This document shows positions 1 to 10,584 of a DNA stretch of 64,000 bases, piece by piece (position 1 is the first letter of the stretch; each line of letters opens with the position of its first letter). The position numbers were made by a program, and so were the translations under genes. The DNA comes from Aurelia coerulea (Eukaryota > Cnidaria > Scyphozoa > Semaeostomeae > Ulmaridae): assembly GCA_039566865.1 (NCBI GenBank), contig CM076955.1:19637501-19701500 (forward strand). Reading direction: 5' to 3'. Under the pieces are notes generated by a model, which had not been told where the DNA came from, made no database searches, and saw only the letters and a program-made list of their open reading frames with translations.

Positions 1-2268
1 GCATGCATAATCAAAATGAGGTTGAATAAGAGCATTTAAAAGCAACCTGCGAAGGGATTTATCCAGGAAGTTTTGTTTCCTGTATAGGAATTTTAGCTTG
101 CCATTTATTTTTCCAAGCATCTTAGTCGCCATCGACTCCCCAGAGAGATTTTCATCTAGGAGACATCCCAGATATGTGACTGTTGAATGTTGTTTAATCC
201 TTATGTCACCTCTCCTAATGTCCAACTTTTCAAGTTCTTGCTTTTTTTTCTTTTTTTGTCCAAAGAGAATGGATTTGGTTTTGTCCTCTCCAAAGTGAAT
301 GCTTAGTTTGTTTTCTACAAACCAATCACAGAGGGAATTGAAATTTCTATTTAAATTGCTCTCTATTAGTTCAATGTTTTTGTCTCTAACAATTAAACAA
401 GAATCGTCTGCATACAGAAGCAGGTCGCAGTCGATCGCTCGTGCCATGTCATTCACGTAAAGAAGGAATATGAGTGGGCCAAGAATTGACCCCTGAGGGA
501 CCCCACATGACAGACTACCATGATTTGAGTATTCCTTGCCAATATTGACGGCAAAAGAACGGTCCTGAAGGTAAGATTTAAACCACAAAATGGCAGATTT
601 GCTAAAGCCAAGGCATGCCATTTTATCCAGAAAGATGTTATGGTCAATTGTATCAAATGCTTTTTGAAGGTCAATTAAGATCATGCCTGTAAACATTCCA
701 GTTTCAAATCCTTGAAGGATCTTATCACTCAAGTAAGATAAGCAGGTATCTGTTGAGTGATGAGCACGAAAGCCAGATTGGTATCTGTACAATATTTTCT
801 TATCATCAAGGTACTTTTGTACTTGACCATGAATTATTTTTTCAATAATTTTAGAGAGTTGAGGAAGCAAAGAAATTGGTCGATAGTTTTTGGGATCATC
901 TTTCGATCCTTTTTTGAAAAGTGGTTTTAGTTTTGCTTGTTTGCAACTATCAGGAAACTTAGATTGTAAGATTGAGAGATTACATAGTTCGGTTATCGGC
1001 TCGGCTAAGGCGGATGCACCATCTTTGAGGAATTTCCCTGCTATATTATCCAAACCTGTCGCTTTTGAGGGGTTTATCTCTTCTAAGAGTTTGAGGACAT
1101 TTTCCGAGGATGTGGGAAGCAATTCGTTTAGTTTTCCAACAATATAGGATTTTTTCTTCTTTTTAATCAAGTTTTGGACGTGATTGCGAGCTCTCTTGAA
1201 ATTTACATAATCAATGTGAATTTTAGATGACCTAAATTTTGTCAGTAATTTGTCGCGAATTCTAATCCCCTCGAGGACTTCCTGGTCCATCCACTCCTGT
1301 GAGTTTTTTCTGATACGAATCTCCTTCACGGGGGCAATTTCATCAATGATATTTGTGACAAGTTCAACAAAATGGGAATAGGCAACATTAATATTATCAA
1401 AATCAAGGTATTTTGGAAATGTGATTTGGCTTAGTTTATCAAGAAAGAGCTGTTTTGTGTAATTCTTTAATGTACGGATCTTGATATAAGTATGATCATG
1501 TATTTTGGCGCGGGTTGTCTTTCTTGTGCAATAAATCAGTTGATGATCGGACAGACCCAAATCAAGAACCCCTTGTTGAGAAATTTTAGGAAATGAGTTT
1601 GTTAGTATGTGGTCAAGGAGGGAGGTCGATCTATCAGTGGTACGAGTAGGTGTTTTAATTATTTGCTTCAATCCATGGAGGGAGCAAAACTCTTTATATC
1701 TCTTAATTCCGTTTGATATATCATTTTCATTGTTCAAGTTGATGTTTAGATCTCCAAGAATGTAAACCTCTTGGTTGTCAAAGTTATTTGTTTTGGAAAT
1801 AGCCAGTGTTAGTTTATCTAAAAAACCAGTTGTTGTTGGAGGCCTGTAAAGGATTCCAACGAGAATTGGTTTTGATTTTGGTAGCTGGATATCAAAAAAT
1901 ATATTCTCAATGTCTGTTGAAAAATTTTCTCTTGGATTGAATACTAAATCTGTCCTTATGTAGCAAGCTACTCCTCCGCCATGTCTATTTCTGTCACATC
2001 TTTTTATCTCATACCCATCAATGCTTACTTCACCATCCAGGACAGAATTATCTAGCTTAGTTTCTGAAATCCCAATGACTGCTGCATTGGTCTTATGGGC
2101 AATCAGACGAAGTTCGTCAATTTTGGATAACAGGCTATTTATGTTTAAATGGAGAAAATGTAAACCTCTTTGCCTAAAATTTGCCCATATATCTGTGTCT
2201 GTAGTTAAAGACAAACGACGGAGATATAAGATGATTTGAATCAGGGGCCTGGGCAATCTAAATATAGC
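1..2268 (-). mobile_element. Non-LTR retrotransposon (CR1/L2/Rex-like) endonuclease-reverse transcriptase ORF, running off left edge
   Basis: On the minus strand one frame stays open from just after a TAG at 2271-2269 to base 1 and continues outside the window. It reads as an AP-type endonuclease followed by a reverse transcriptase. Endonuclease signatures, in order, are LNINSLLSKIDEL, GISETKLD (catalytic Glu), RHGGGVACYIR, LGDLNI and LGLSDHQLIY (terminal Asp-His). RT signatures are NYRPISLLPQLSKIIEK, YQSGFRAHHSTDT, LIDLQKAFDTIDH, CGVPQGSILGPLIF and the catalytic YADD at 403-414. The last visible residues, ALIQPHFDYAC, are a usual LINE motif after the RT palm, so only the C-terminal part is missing. 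No start codon was found near the 5' limit, so the copy may be 5'-truncated or start upstream. The absence of stops over about 2.27 kb indicates a young copy. The exact clade is inference. Confidence 0.94.
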
Positions 2269-2801
2269 CTATTGTATTCCATTGTATTTGATGATCTCGA
2301 GAGATTAGCAAATCAATTGGACAAATGAAAGCACTCAGCCATCTTTTGTTCTATATCATATGCCATATATCCGTCATTTGTCTATCTATAAACCATCAAA
2401 TTTACTTACTTCGGCGTAACCAGTCGAGTCTGCGCGCAGGCTACACACCCCCATGATGTCTAACATGTGAATAACAGTAACACATAGGATTGTGACAAAG
2501 ATCTCAAACAGTTTTGGAATTTATGATCAAACCAGTTGCAGTTGCAACAACACGCTAAAATCATAGACGAAAATGTAGGCCCTTCAGACTCAGACTTCAT
2601 TTGACAGGTGCTTCAACTCCAGATTAAACAAAATTTAGCGATTGCATTTGCATTTGAAGGAATATTTATTTACACAAACCTGAGAGGAAACCATGATCAG
2701 AATCAGAGTCGGACGATCCCATTATCTGGTCATGTGGCAGGCAGCGGCCGCCATGCAAAAGGCTAACATCAAAGAGTCCAAACGTCACGATTAGTTCTTT
2801 G
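2269..2801. other. No gene seen; one solitary MITE terminus
   Basis: No coding signal is visible. At 2423-2443 lies one copy of the 21-base terminus GTCGAGTCTG.GCGCAGGCTA, also found at 21821-21881, 27789-28199 and 28381-28401. No partner end is seen nearby, so this is a remnant of that Mutator-like MITE family. Confidence 0.5.
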
Positions 2802-3118
2802 TTTATGTCTCGTTCAATTCCTACCTTGACCATCCCCCCCACCGGGCAGCCCGGGGTCAACAAAAATTCCTTGGTCAAATGCCCGGGGGCCGGGAAAAAT
2901 TGCCTGTCAAATGCCCGGGGGCAGGGCAATGAGAAAATGGCATATTGACCATATTGTATAGGCAAAGGCTTGTGTTCTTGTCAAATGCTACTCAAATGCC
3001 CGTGGGCCGGGGAAAAATGTACGGTCAAATGCCCGGGGGGCGGGAATATATTTGGTGCAAATGCCCGGGGGTGTCCCGGGGGGGGGCTTGACAGGGTAGA
3101 AATTGAACGAGACATTAG
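2802..3118. mobile_element. Inverted-repeat element with internal GC-rich tandem repeats
   Basis: The ends are inverted copies of each other: ATGTCTCGTTCAATT near 2805 and AATTGAACGAGACAT near 3101. Between them the motif CAAATGCCCGGGG recurs about five times (around 2876, 2908, 2992, 3025 and 3058), each followed by a G-rich run. This makes the element far more GC-rich than its surroundings. It has no coding capacity. The small minus-strand reading frames here are products of the tandem repeats. Confidence 0.65.
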
Positions 3119-3479
3119 TCTATCCATAGTGGTATTGGTTTGAGGTTTTGCGGTGTGGGGGATGAATAGTAATTGTTGCCTAATTTCTTCGGGATCTGTT
3201 GCAGGGAGCAAGGGCTAGGGGGACTAAGAGTTACGAATATTCAGGCATGCGCGCGCGGTTTCTGCTCTGCTCTGTCTGGGGGCATCTGGGACGTATCACA
3301 AATTTCAAGTGGTGAGAACCCTGAACCAACGTGGCTACAGTATAAGTTTGACGCTACCGACTCACTGGCACGAAGTTTACTTACTTGGGCAAATGCGAAA
3401 TTCATTTGAGCAGCAGCAATAAAATAAAAACAAACATTACAGTATTAGTGTCAACTATATATGAATGATAATTTATTGC

Positions 3480-4476
3480 TGAATATTTGTAATACCTGAG
3501 CCAACTTTCTTGTCCATTTTGCAGTTGCAATGCACACGAAGGCCGAGAATGTTGCACTGAACCACTTTGACACCTTTGAACCCGCGGAACACAAGACAAT
3601 AGTCGCACAACAATAAAAGACAGTCAAAATGATGTGGGAAAGTTGATGAAGTGTCAAATGGAGAAACTGCCCATCTATCAGATTGCCAAAAAAGTTAAGA
3701 AACTCCAATACTGGGAAACTATTGATTTTAATAAAGGAAATCCTCGGCCTTTTTCACTGTATTATGAATTTTCTCCTGTATCATATTATTCGTAAGGGAC
3801 TTGAATGATGTCTAAACACTGGAAAGGCTTCAAACAACTTTGTTTTGAAATGTTCAGGAGGGCACAGGGAGTAGACATGAAGAATGTTATGGAATTTATA
3901 AGAAACTCGTAAGAAACTCTAAGTAAGTACTGAAAATTTGATAATTTTAAGAAACTCTTAGTACTGGCTTTGTTAGTTTCTTATAAAAACATACGTGTAT
4001 GCTTTCTTGAAATCGGACACCACTGCTATGAGAACGGTCTCGTAGCACTGGTGGCACTGGGGGCCCTAGGAGCACTGGCCTTCCAAGATTTACACATTCA
4101 AGAATTACTAAAGTAACTGCAAATTACTAAAGTTCCTTAGCTTTTTAAATTCAGGTAGGGTTGTTTCTTAACAAATTAATTGAGTCTGCCGTTTCTTATA
4201 AGCGGTTCTTAAAAAACACGTGCAGCTATGTGGACTTACAGTATTCTTATAAAAAAAGAGTGTATCTGTAATACCTGAGCCAACATTCTTGTCCATTTTG
4301 CAGTTGCAATGAAGGCCTAGACAGTTACTGCCTGATGTTGCACGGCGGAACCACTTTGAGCCAACGGAACAGGAGACAATAATCGTACAACAAAAGAAAG
4401 TCAATATTTCGTGAAAAAGTTGACGAAGTATCAAATGGACTTGATAAAAATAAAACACATTACGCTTCCTTGAAAT
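3480..4476 (-). repeat. Duplicated exon-like segments (3480-3680 and 4262-4470)
   Basis: Two stretches about 780 bp apart share sequence, including ACCTGAGCCAAC, TTGTCCATTTTGCAGTTGCA, ACAATARTCG and AARTTGATGAAGT. Read on the minus strand, both encode similar short peptides (a CNCKMD or CIATAKWT segment after a cysteine-rich hydrophobic stretch), and both run into CAG|GTATTACAG, a plausible splice donor. This could be a duplicated exon of an unrecognised minus-strand gene or two copies of a repeat. Each copy is bordered by an AAGAAACT-family repeat, which favours a mobile origin. Confidence 0.4.
3680..4012 (+). repeat. AAGAAACT-family interspersed repeat, copy 1
   Basis: Starts near CAGATTGCCAAAAAAGTTAA and ends near GTACTGGCTT...TTTCTTATAAAAAC. 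The interior includes TTTTGAAATGTTCAGGAGGG. Other copies or pieces lie at 9695-9912, 12650-12795, 16930-17316, 21895-22055 and 57830-58367. The motif AAGAAACTC/TTTCTTATAA recurs inside and near the ends. No coding capacity. Class unknown. Confidence 0.6.
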
Positions 4477-4499
4477 GGGACACTGCTACAAGTACGTCA

Positions 4500-4885
4500 G
4501 AGACCCGGTGGGGGGAGGGGGAGGGGAACTTCATTGTTGAATGATACAATACTGGCCGTGCCGCTCGTATGAGTGAGTTTTTTCATCTGAAATTCTCTAC
4601 ATGTGGGTCTTTTTTTAACCACAATTTTCGTAGATAGGTAGTTTTTAAGAATTTTCTAGTCAATGAGTCTCTGATAATCCGCACCAAATGACTGAAATGT
4701 TCCTTTCTTTCAAATCGACAAATTCATGCACATGGGTCAGAAATTTCTTGATATTCATGCAAATGGTTCGGAATTCTTGAATACAGTATTCTGTCATACA
4801 AATGGGCCCCAAATGGGCCCATTTCTCAAAGTCCAGATGCAGGTCGAACCACTTTCACAATGAAGTACCCCCCCGGGGGGTCAGA
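4500..4885. mobile_element. G/C-run-bounded repeat element
   Basis: A left run GGGGGGAGGGGGAGGGGAAC and a right run AAGTACCCCCCCGGGGGG are roughly inverted, with GAACTTCATT against AATGAAGTAC. The AT-rich interior repeats AAATTTCTTGATATTCATGC-like units. Similar GTACTTNA-C/G-run ends occur at 46097-46425. No coding capacity. Confidence 0.45.
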
Positions 4886-5598
4886 GAGAGACGTAGGAAT
4901 TGGGGGGTACTGGGGCACTAGGAGCACTGGCAATCCAAGCTTTATTTCCAAAGGGATGCCAGCCTCAAAACGGTTCTACCTTTAGTCTGAATTTTTTGCC
5001 AATTTTCCAAATATACAGAGCTTTGCGGTAAACACACCATGCGTTCGCTGATCGTCGATTGGTTGATTTTTGTCTTTGCCTTATTTGGAATGAATTGAAC
5101 GCGGAACGCATCTGCCAAATTACGCACAAGTTTCTACTGGCAACTCCACCTTTGTTTCAAACACAAAAGAACGAGGCCAATGTTGCTAATTGATTTATTG
5201 CCGATAATTGTTTTTGTTGAAAACATCGTTGGAATCATTAATTCACTTTCGTATTTTGTGAACAAATGAATAAACGTTTCGAAATCACGGAGAAAAGGTG
5301 GGTTTCTGCTTGTGACGTCAAAATAGGCGATGATAATAATAATGACAATGATGTCACCCTTCTTGGGACAAATTACGGACGGGACAGGGCAGCCAGCCGA
5401 AGCTGACCTTGCCTCAGTGTCGCTCTCATTTTTCGAATTAGCCTGAAATAAGGCTATTATTTAGAAAAAATTTGAATATTTCTATTTTCCTCTGGGCTGT
5501 TCATCACAAAAGGCTCAATGAGTACCTATCTACCTATAGTAAGTAGCCTGAGATCAGGCAAAAAGGCAGAAATAACATGAAGAAATAAAGGTAAAAAA
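4886..5598. other. No gene recognised
   Basis: AT-rich spacer. One short minus-strand reading frame (4942-5127) has no recognisable similarity. Inverted fragments of TAGCCTGA/AAGGCTA lie at 5440-5560, just before the hAT-like element. Nothing else is supported. Confidence 0.4.
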
Positions 5599-8277
5599 CA
5601 GGGGCGGATCCAGACCGTCTTACGGTACTTACGGAAGACGGTCAAATTCCGAAACTGAACTTTTCATAGAAACAGTGATTTATATTGCTGATTCATAATT
5701 TGTTTTATTTGTACGAGCAGCTATTTCACAGTAAATCAAATGAGATAAATACATGAATTTTTTCCTCCCCTGTCCCCCCAAACTGTCATAGTCGAGACAG
5801 GGAATGAACATCTCGCTAAAATTTTTGTCAACACATTCCCCATTTTGAAGCAGCCTCACTTTCCTTCTTTCGTTGCTATGCAAATCAACGCCATGCCATG
5901 CCAACAGACCCCTATTCTTTTGCAACACACTGCATAAATTAGTGAACAAAAACGCAAGACCAAAAGGCCAAAGATGATTGGTAAGACGGTAGTAATAAAT
6001 TAAAACCTGCGCGGACACTCTGAAACAATCAAAATTGAAATCGTCACGTGATGGTATTGTTCTCGTAAGACGGTAGATAAGATGTATGCTAGGTACCTTG
6101 GCAAAATTACAGTGAAAACGTATAGGAAAATATTTGGAAGATGGTCGAGGCGATGGTAGGCTCTTTAACACCGTCTTACGAGCTTTTGGTTGCGCCTCGC
6201 CATATGCTTTCTTGGTGTTCCTCTGCGATCCCTTTCACCTTTCACCTTTGACTGCACTGACTGCTCGAAACATTTCGCGCCAAGGATTGAAAACAATTTA
6301 TTTGACGATTTAGAGGTGGATTTGCTTGGAAAATAGAAGATCTAATCTTATCTGGTGGCGATCTTGGCATTCAAAGCTTTTCAACATAGCAGCTCATCAA
6401 ATTAGGGAGAAATGTTCCTATCAGCCGTGCTGTTGTGGAGGGCCTAGCCAAAACGAAGCTGCTGTCTCACTCTTACCTCACATTCAACATGATCGATTCG
6501 GCTTTCAAACAGGGTGAAGCATTTTCCTAGCAAGGTATTTATTCATTTGAATAATCTTGATCATTTTGAATGACCTTTATCGAGTTTTATCGAGTCGGGC
6601 TGGGGGTGTAGCAAGGGAGAGTTCAATCAGTCCCTTTAACAGCAACCGGAGAGATATGACAATTATGGAAAGGGGTACTGTATATGAGGGGCTGATTTCT
6701 AGGGTAATTGGTATGACGGTTAGGGTTCACTTACAGTTAGGAGATTTGTTTGAAGGGTTGGTATTGGGCTTCAGAATTATTAGGATCACGGCTACAAGGT
6801 TAGGTAGCCATAGGAGTAGGTTAGGTGTCATGTATCTCAGGCTGATATTTAAAACATTGTTTGGAAAGATACGGTTATGGGAAGTACCAGTAGATGTACA
6901 GTTTGAGTTTTCTTTCAGATGATTATGAAAAAAATTATGTATATTTATATGGGAAGGGACCCTAGGGGGGGGGGGGGACTTCAGTAATAGATCATGCAAA
7001 CATGTGCTTTGTTATCTACAAGACAACTGACTGGACAATTATTGCTTATCCTATTAAAAGAATATTACCAGAATTTCCTTTCCTACCTAACATTAAGCAA
7101 AAGCATAACATTGCTAGAAATTCTTGCTAAAACTACACCCTAACTCCAGAAATTCACAGAAGTAGACCCATTTCCAGAATATTTTGGCCAAAATCTATAT
7201 CAAAACCAACCCACATTCCTCTGTGGATGGATATGCTCCTTTACCATCCATTCCATCCATTATCAATATTCTATAAAACCAAAAAAGGTGATTCTTGATG
7301 GATGTGCGCAAGAAGTTAATCTGGGGGCAGGGGCAGGGTAGTGTACAAATAATAGCATTTCTTTAGTATTTGTCAGTTATGACTGATTTTTAATGTGCTG
7401 TATTGAATAGCAAAATTATTCATAGAATATTCAAAACTGTTCACCAACTTGGTATCATTATTTTGATAATCTGATTTATGCTGTGATTTTTCATATTGCT
7501 GGCTGAAAAACTTTAGGAGGATGCTAAAACTCTTTTTTGGTCTTCTGTTAAAATTTCTTTCATTTATAAATCAATGTTGGATCACAAGAATTTAAAATCT
7601 TAGTTTCTGTTTTAGTTCTCTACTCTATTTAGTTTAGTTTCTATTTTAGTTAATGATGATACTTGCACAGCAATGAGGGCATGAATGCATGTCTGTTCAG
7701 TTTCTTAGTAGCCTGATTACTTTTATTTTGTTCTTGTAATTTCTGTAATTGGTTGTTAACTGTCCATCCCAAGTTCCATAAAATATCCACACTATTTGCA
7801 ACAGATTTTCATTTCACATTTATACAGGGTTGCATCCAACAGAAACAGCTTATACAATGCCTGTTCCCTAGCAATTAATGGTGAAGAAGAAATGTGTCAT
7901 CTGTTGAGAGCACTTACATCAGCAGAATCATATCTTCACTCTGATTTTTATGCATCTCATCCCCATTTGCTCAATCTTTTGGCAAGTTAAGAAACCTCTT
8001 AAGACCATGTTCAGTGGTTCTGTCTCTTATAATGTGGATAAATTGTCCAACATGAGTGAAAATTATTCAGATAGCATTAAGATTGAGGCCCTGAAGTGGC
8101 TTTTAGCGGCAAGGAAAATATATATGATTTAGAGATCACGTTGGAAAATAGGGCGTTTTCCGAGGATCTGAAGGGTGTGGCCCGAAAAATTTTTCCGGGG
8201 GCTGCGCCCCCGGACCCCCAAACTCCTCGCGCTTCGCGCTCGTAAGACGGTCAAAATTTCCGCTGGATCCGCCCCTG
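5599..8277. mobile_element. hAT-like composite element, about 2.7 kb, non-autonomous
   Basis: The left end reads CAGGGGCGGATCCAG at 5599-5613, followed by ACCGTCTTACG. The right end is the inverse, CTGGATCCGCCCCTG at 8263-8277, preceded by CGTAAGACGGT. A CAGGGGCGG terminus is characteristic of hAT superfamily elements. The flanks are A-rich (GTAAAAAA and AAAAAGGC) and do not give a clean 8-bp duplication. No transposase was recognised. The interior carries exon-like material, including an OTU/vertnin-like segment at 7828-7984, and near the right end a GGGGGCTGCGCCCCCGGACC block that recurs near 25315 and 63030. Internal ACCGTCTTACG copies near 6060 and 6170 suggest nested insertions. Confidence 0.65.
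7828..7984 (+). pseudogene. OTU/vertnin-like exon captured in a hAT-like element
   Basis: After a TTTATACAG acceptor the frame reads VASNRNSLYNACSLAING, then EEEMCHLLRALTSAESYLHS and DFYASHPHLLNLLA, up to a possible GCAA|GTTAAG donor. The spacing of NRNSLYNACS, LR.LT and FYASHP resembles the N-terminal half of OTU-type and vertnin-like domains (DGNCLF..S ... LR ... Y). The usual catalytic Cys position is Ser here, so an active protease is not predicted. Neighbouring open stretches at 6326-6517 and 8000-8132 may be further exons, but I cannot join them with confidence. Family assignment is inference from pattern. Confidence 0.4.
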
Positions 8278-8964
8278 AAAAAGGCCCGTTAACAGGCTAT
8301 ACCTACAGTAAATCCTAGAGTCCCAGTGGATTCGTATGAATTGCGAAGTCTAAAAAAATGAAGAAAAAGGAAAGAGGAAAAGGATGAGAAGAGGGAGAAA
8401 GACTCTTTGTTTTTTCTTCCTTCTTTTTCTTTATTTTTTCATATTTTGCATTTTCCTAAACTTGCCCCAAGTAATTATTTCATCAAATGCAATAAGTCCT
8501 GTTGACGGAATAGACGGTTGCTTTGTTTATGAAATTCAAATTCGCAGCCATCATCCTGCCCTTCGTTTCTGTGGTGACAGACAAAAGCATTCATGTGAAA
8601 GGTGCTGCAATAATCTCATTCGGCCTTCTTTCTCATTCACAGAGTCTTTCGCCGGTTGAAAATCACCCATTGGCCGTAAAATTAATGACATGTGATCTAA
8701 GGGGGATCTTGGCTCTATTTTTCTGATTTTGTAACGGGGAAGATTTGCCTAATCCAATTTAGACAAAGGTTTAGTAATTTTTGCCCGTTACCTGTTATTA
8801 TTGGAAGCATAGGAAAACTTAATTTACAAATAATTCACAACTTCGAGATGCGTGAAAAGAGAAACACGTTATCTATTTGTAAGAAATACACGTATCTATA
8901 TATTTGTAAGAAATACAAGTATATAAAACACGTTATCTATTTAGAAGTTATCGGACTTTCTACC
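8278..8964. other. No gene recognised
   Basis: AT-rich spacer with short unsupported reading frames, including a hydrophobic stretch from 8384. A locally repeated GTAAGAAATACA motif lies at 8879-8915. Nothing firmer is visible. Confidence 0.35.
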
Positions 8965-9694
8965 CTTTGGCACAACCCTTCATCTCTCAGTCCTAACCAG
9001 GTTAATAGACTAGTTAAGGATAAAGTTTTCACAATTTTTCATAACTTCTGGAAGTCAGAACTAACCTCGGCACATCAAGGCTCGTTACGACATAGCAAGT
9101 TGCGCACATACAAAACTTTCAAGTCTCAACTAAAGCTACAAAAATACTTGTCAGTCAGTATTAACCTTAAATACCGTAAAACTTTGTGCAAATTTAGATG
9201 AAGTGACCATACATTGTTGATTGAGACTGGAAGACACAGAGGATTAGATGTCAATGACCGTATCTGTGAAAACTGCTCCCAAACTGCTCCCTTGGTCTCG
9301 TTGAAGATGAAGTACATTTTCTCCTTGTATGTCCCGCCTATAGCACCCCTAGATCGGACCTTTTTTCACATACCTCGGTTGAGCCCTTGCCCCTTACAAC
9401 GAACTTGCAATTCCAGGAGATAATGAGCTCTAACGATAATGAAACAATAGCCGCTCTAGCATCGTACCTCGTTCAAGCCAACCATATTAGGGAAACTCTG
9501 GCCAGATAACACCATATGGATGGATTTGTGCCTGGATATAATTTATTCACATATTTTGTTCCTGTTACATTTAATTTGGTTGATTATAGAGATTAGTTTT
9601 CTTTAAAAATTAGTTTAAATAAATATATATATAGATAGCTGCCATACATAATTTTATGTAGTGCATAATAGCAATTATGATGATGATGATGATG
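8965..9694 (+). mobile_element. LINE 3' remnant (RT C-terminal domain plus 3' UTR)
   Basis: Translation gives KLRTYKTFKSQLKLQKYL, then LLIETGRHRGLDVNDRICE and ENCSQ. After one frameshift it gives FLLVCPAYSTPRSDLF and ALASYLVQANHIRETLAR followed by a stop near 9508. This order (KLRTY..FK, ETGR, R.C..C, H/F-L..CP.Y...R) is typical of the C-terminal domain of LINE reverse transcriptases. The AT-rich 3' UTR ends in a (GATGAT)n tail at about 9678-9694, the sort of simple tail many LINEs leave. The copy is 5'-truncated and frameshifted, so dead. Confidence 0.75.
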
Positions 9695-9912
9695 TAAGAA
9701 ACTACCCAATAAGAAACTCAACTCTCAGATCGCCAAAAAATTAAGAAACTCCAGTAATGGGAAAATTTTGATAAAGGAAATCCTTGATGCATATCTTTTG
9801 TGTTTTACTTTCACTTATTTCCTGTATCATATCTAGAAAGGTGTTGTAAACCTTGTTTTGAAATGTTCACGAGGACACAGGTAGTGAAAATGAAGATTGT
9901 TGTGAAACGGCC
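9695..9912 (+). repeat. AAGAAACT-family repeat, truncated copy 2
   Basis: TAAGAAACTACCCAATAAGA, then CAGATCGCCAAAAAATTAAG, then TTTTGAAATGTTCACGAGGA match the copies at 3680 and 57830. The match stops at CAGGGGCGTAACTAGA (9913), itself a hAT-like terminus, which probably interrupts the copy. Confidence 0.55.
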
Positions 9913-10350
9913 AGGGGCGTAACTAGACCAATAATTTCGGAGGGGTGGAAAAGGTTTTTGCCCTGCAAAAGTGAGTGGTGCCCTGCAGACCTCGAGGCAA
10001 ACGTTCGTCTATTGGTTGCTACTTAAGGTTACTGTAACGGTTCAAACAAGAATTTTTCGATTTTTCGTTTTCGTCATATTCTGATGCTCCAAGTATTCGA
10101 GTACGGTTTTAGCCACCTCACTTCACTAAACGAACCCAATTACTTGCAAATTTGAGCATTTTAAAAGAAGCACTCTCGTTTCTCAAAAATTGCGCGAACA
10201 GCATTAGGCGATTAAGGTAAACTCACTTGACCTTGCGAATGATTCGCATACTCCTGTGGTTTAGAAGGCAGTAGTTTTAATCCGCACGGATATAATATTT
10301 GCTCTTCGTTTAACAAAAACTCCTTTGCTTTCGCAACTGATTCATTCGCA

Positions 10351-10584
10351 ATGGGGCGTTTTCGAAAAGCTGACTGGGCGCAGAAAAAACGACCAAAGTT
10401 TAGAAAAAGAATTAAAAAATCCTTTGAAAGAGAAGAGAAAACGAATCTTGCGTCATCAGATAAGGGGTCGTGGTTTGACCAGGAAAGTTTATATGCTGAG
10501 GAGGGATCAGAATCGGAGTTGGATGAGTCGGACGAAGAGGACACAAACGAAGACGGATTATTATATTATTATAACGAAAACTAA
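10351..10584 (+). CDS. Small highly charged ORF, 77 aa, unknown
   Basis: The ATG has a good context (GCAATGG, G at -3 and +4). The protein opens with a strongly basic stretch (MGRFRKADWAQKKRPKFRKR) and closes with an acidic one (EEGSESELDESDEEDTNEDG). No domain or homolog was recognised. The sharp basic-to-acidic switch resembles nuclear or RNA-associated tails, but that is only composition. It may be a stand-alone small gene, a first exon or a chance frame. An overlapping minus-strand frame (10212-10544) is Ser/Asp-rich because of the same composition. No splice partner was established. Confidence 0.25.
   Translation: MGRFRKADWAQKKRPKFRKRIKKSFEREEKTNLASSDKGSWFDQESLYAEEGSESELDESDEEDTNEDGLLYYYNEN

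Noticed and set aside
5680..6171. 163-codon minus-strand frame in the hAT-like element
   Set aside because: No motif recognised, and it is bounded by repeated CGTCTTACG segments. I could not support it as a transposase or host gene.
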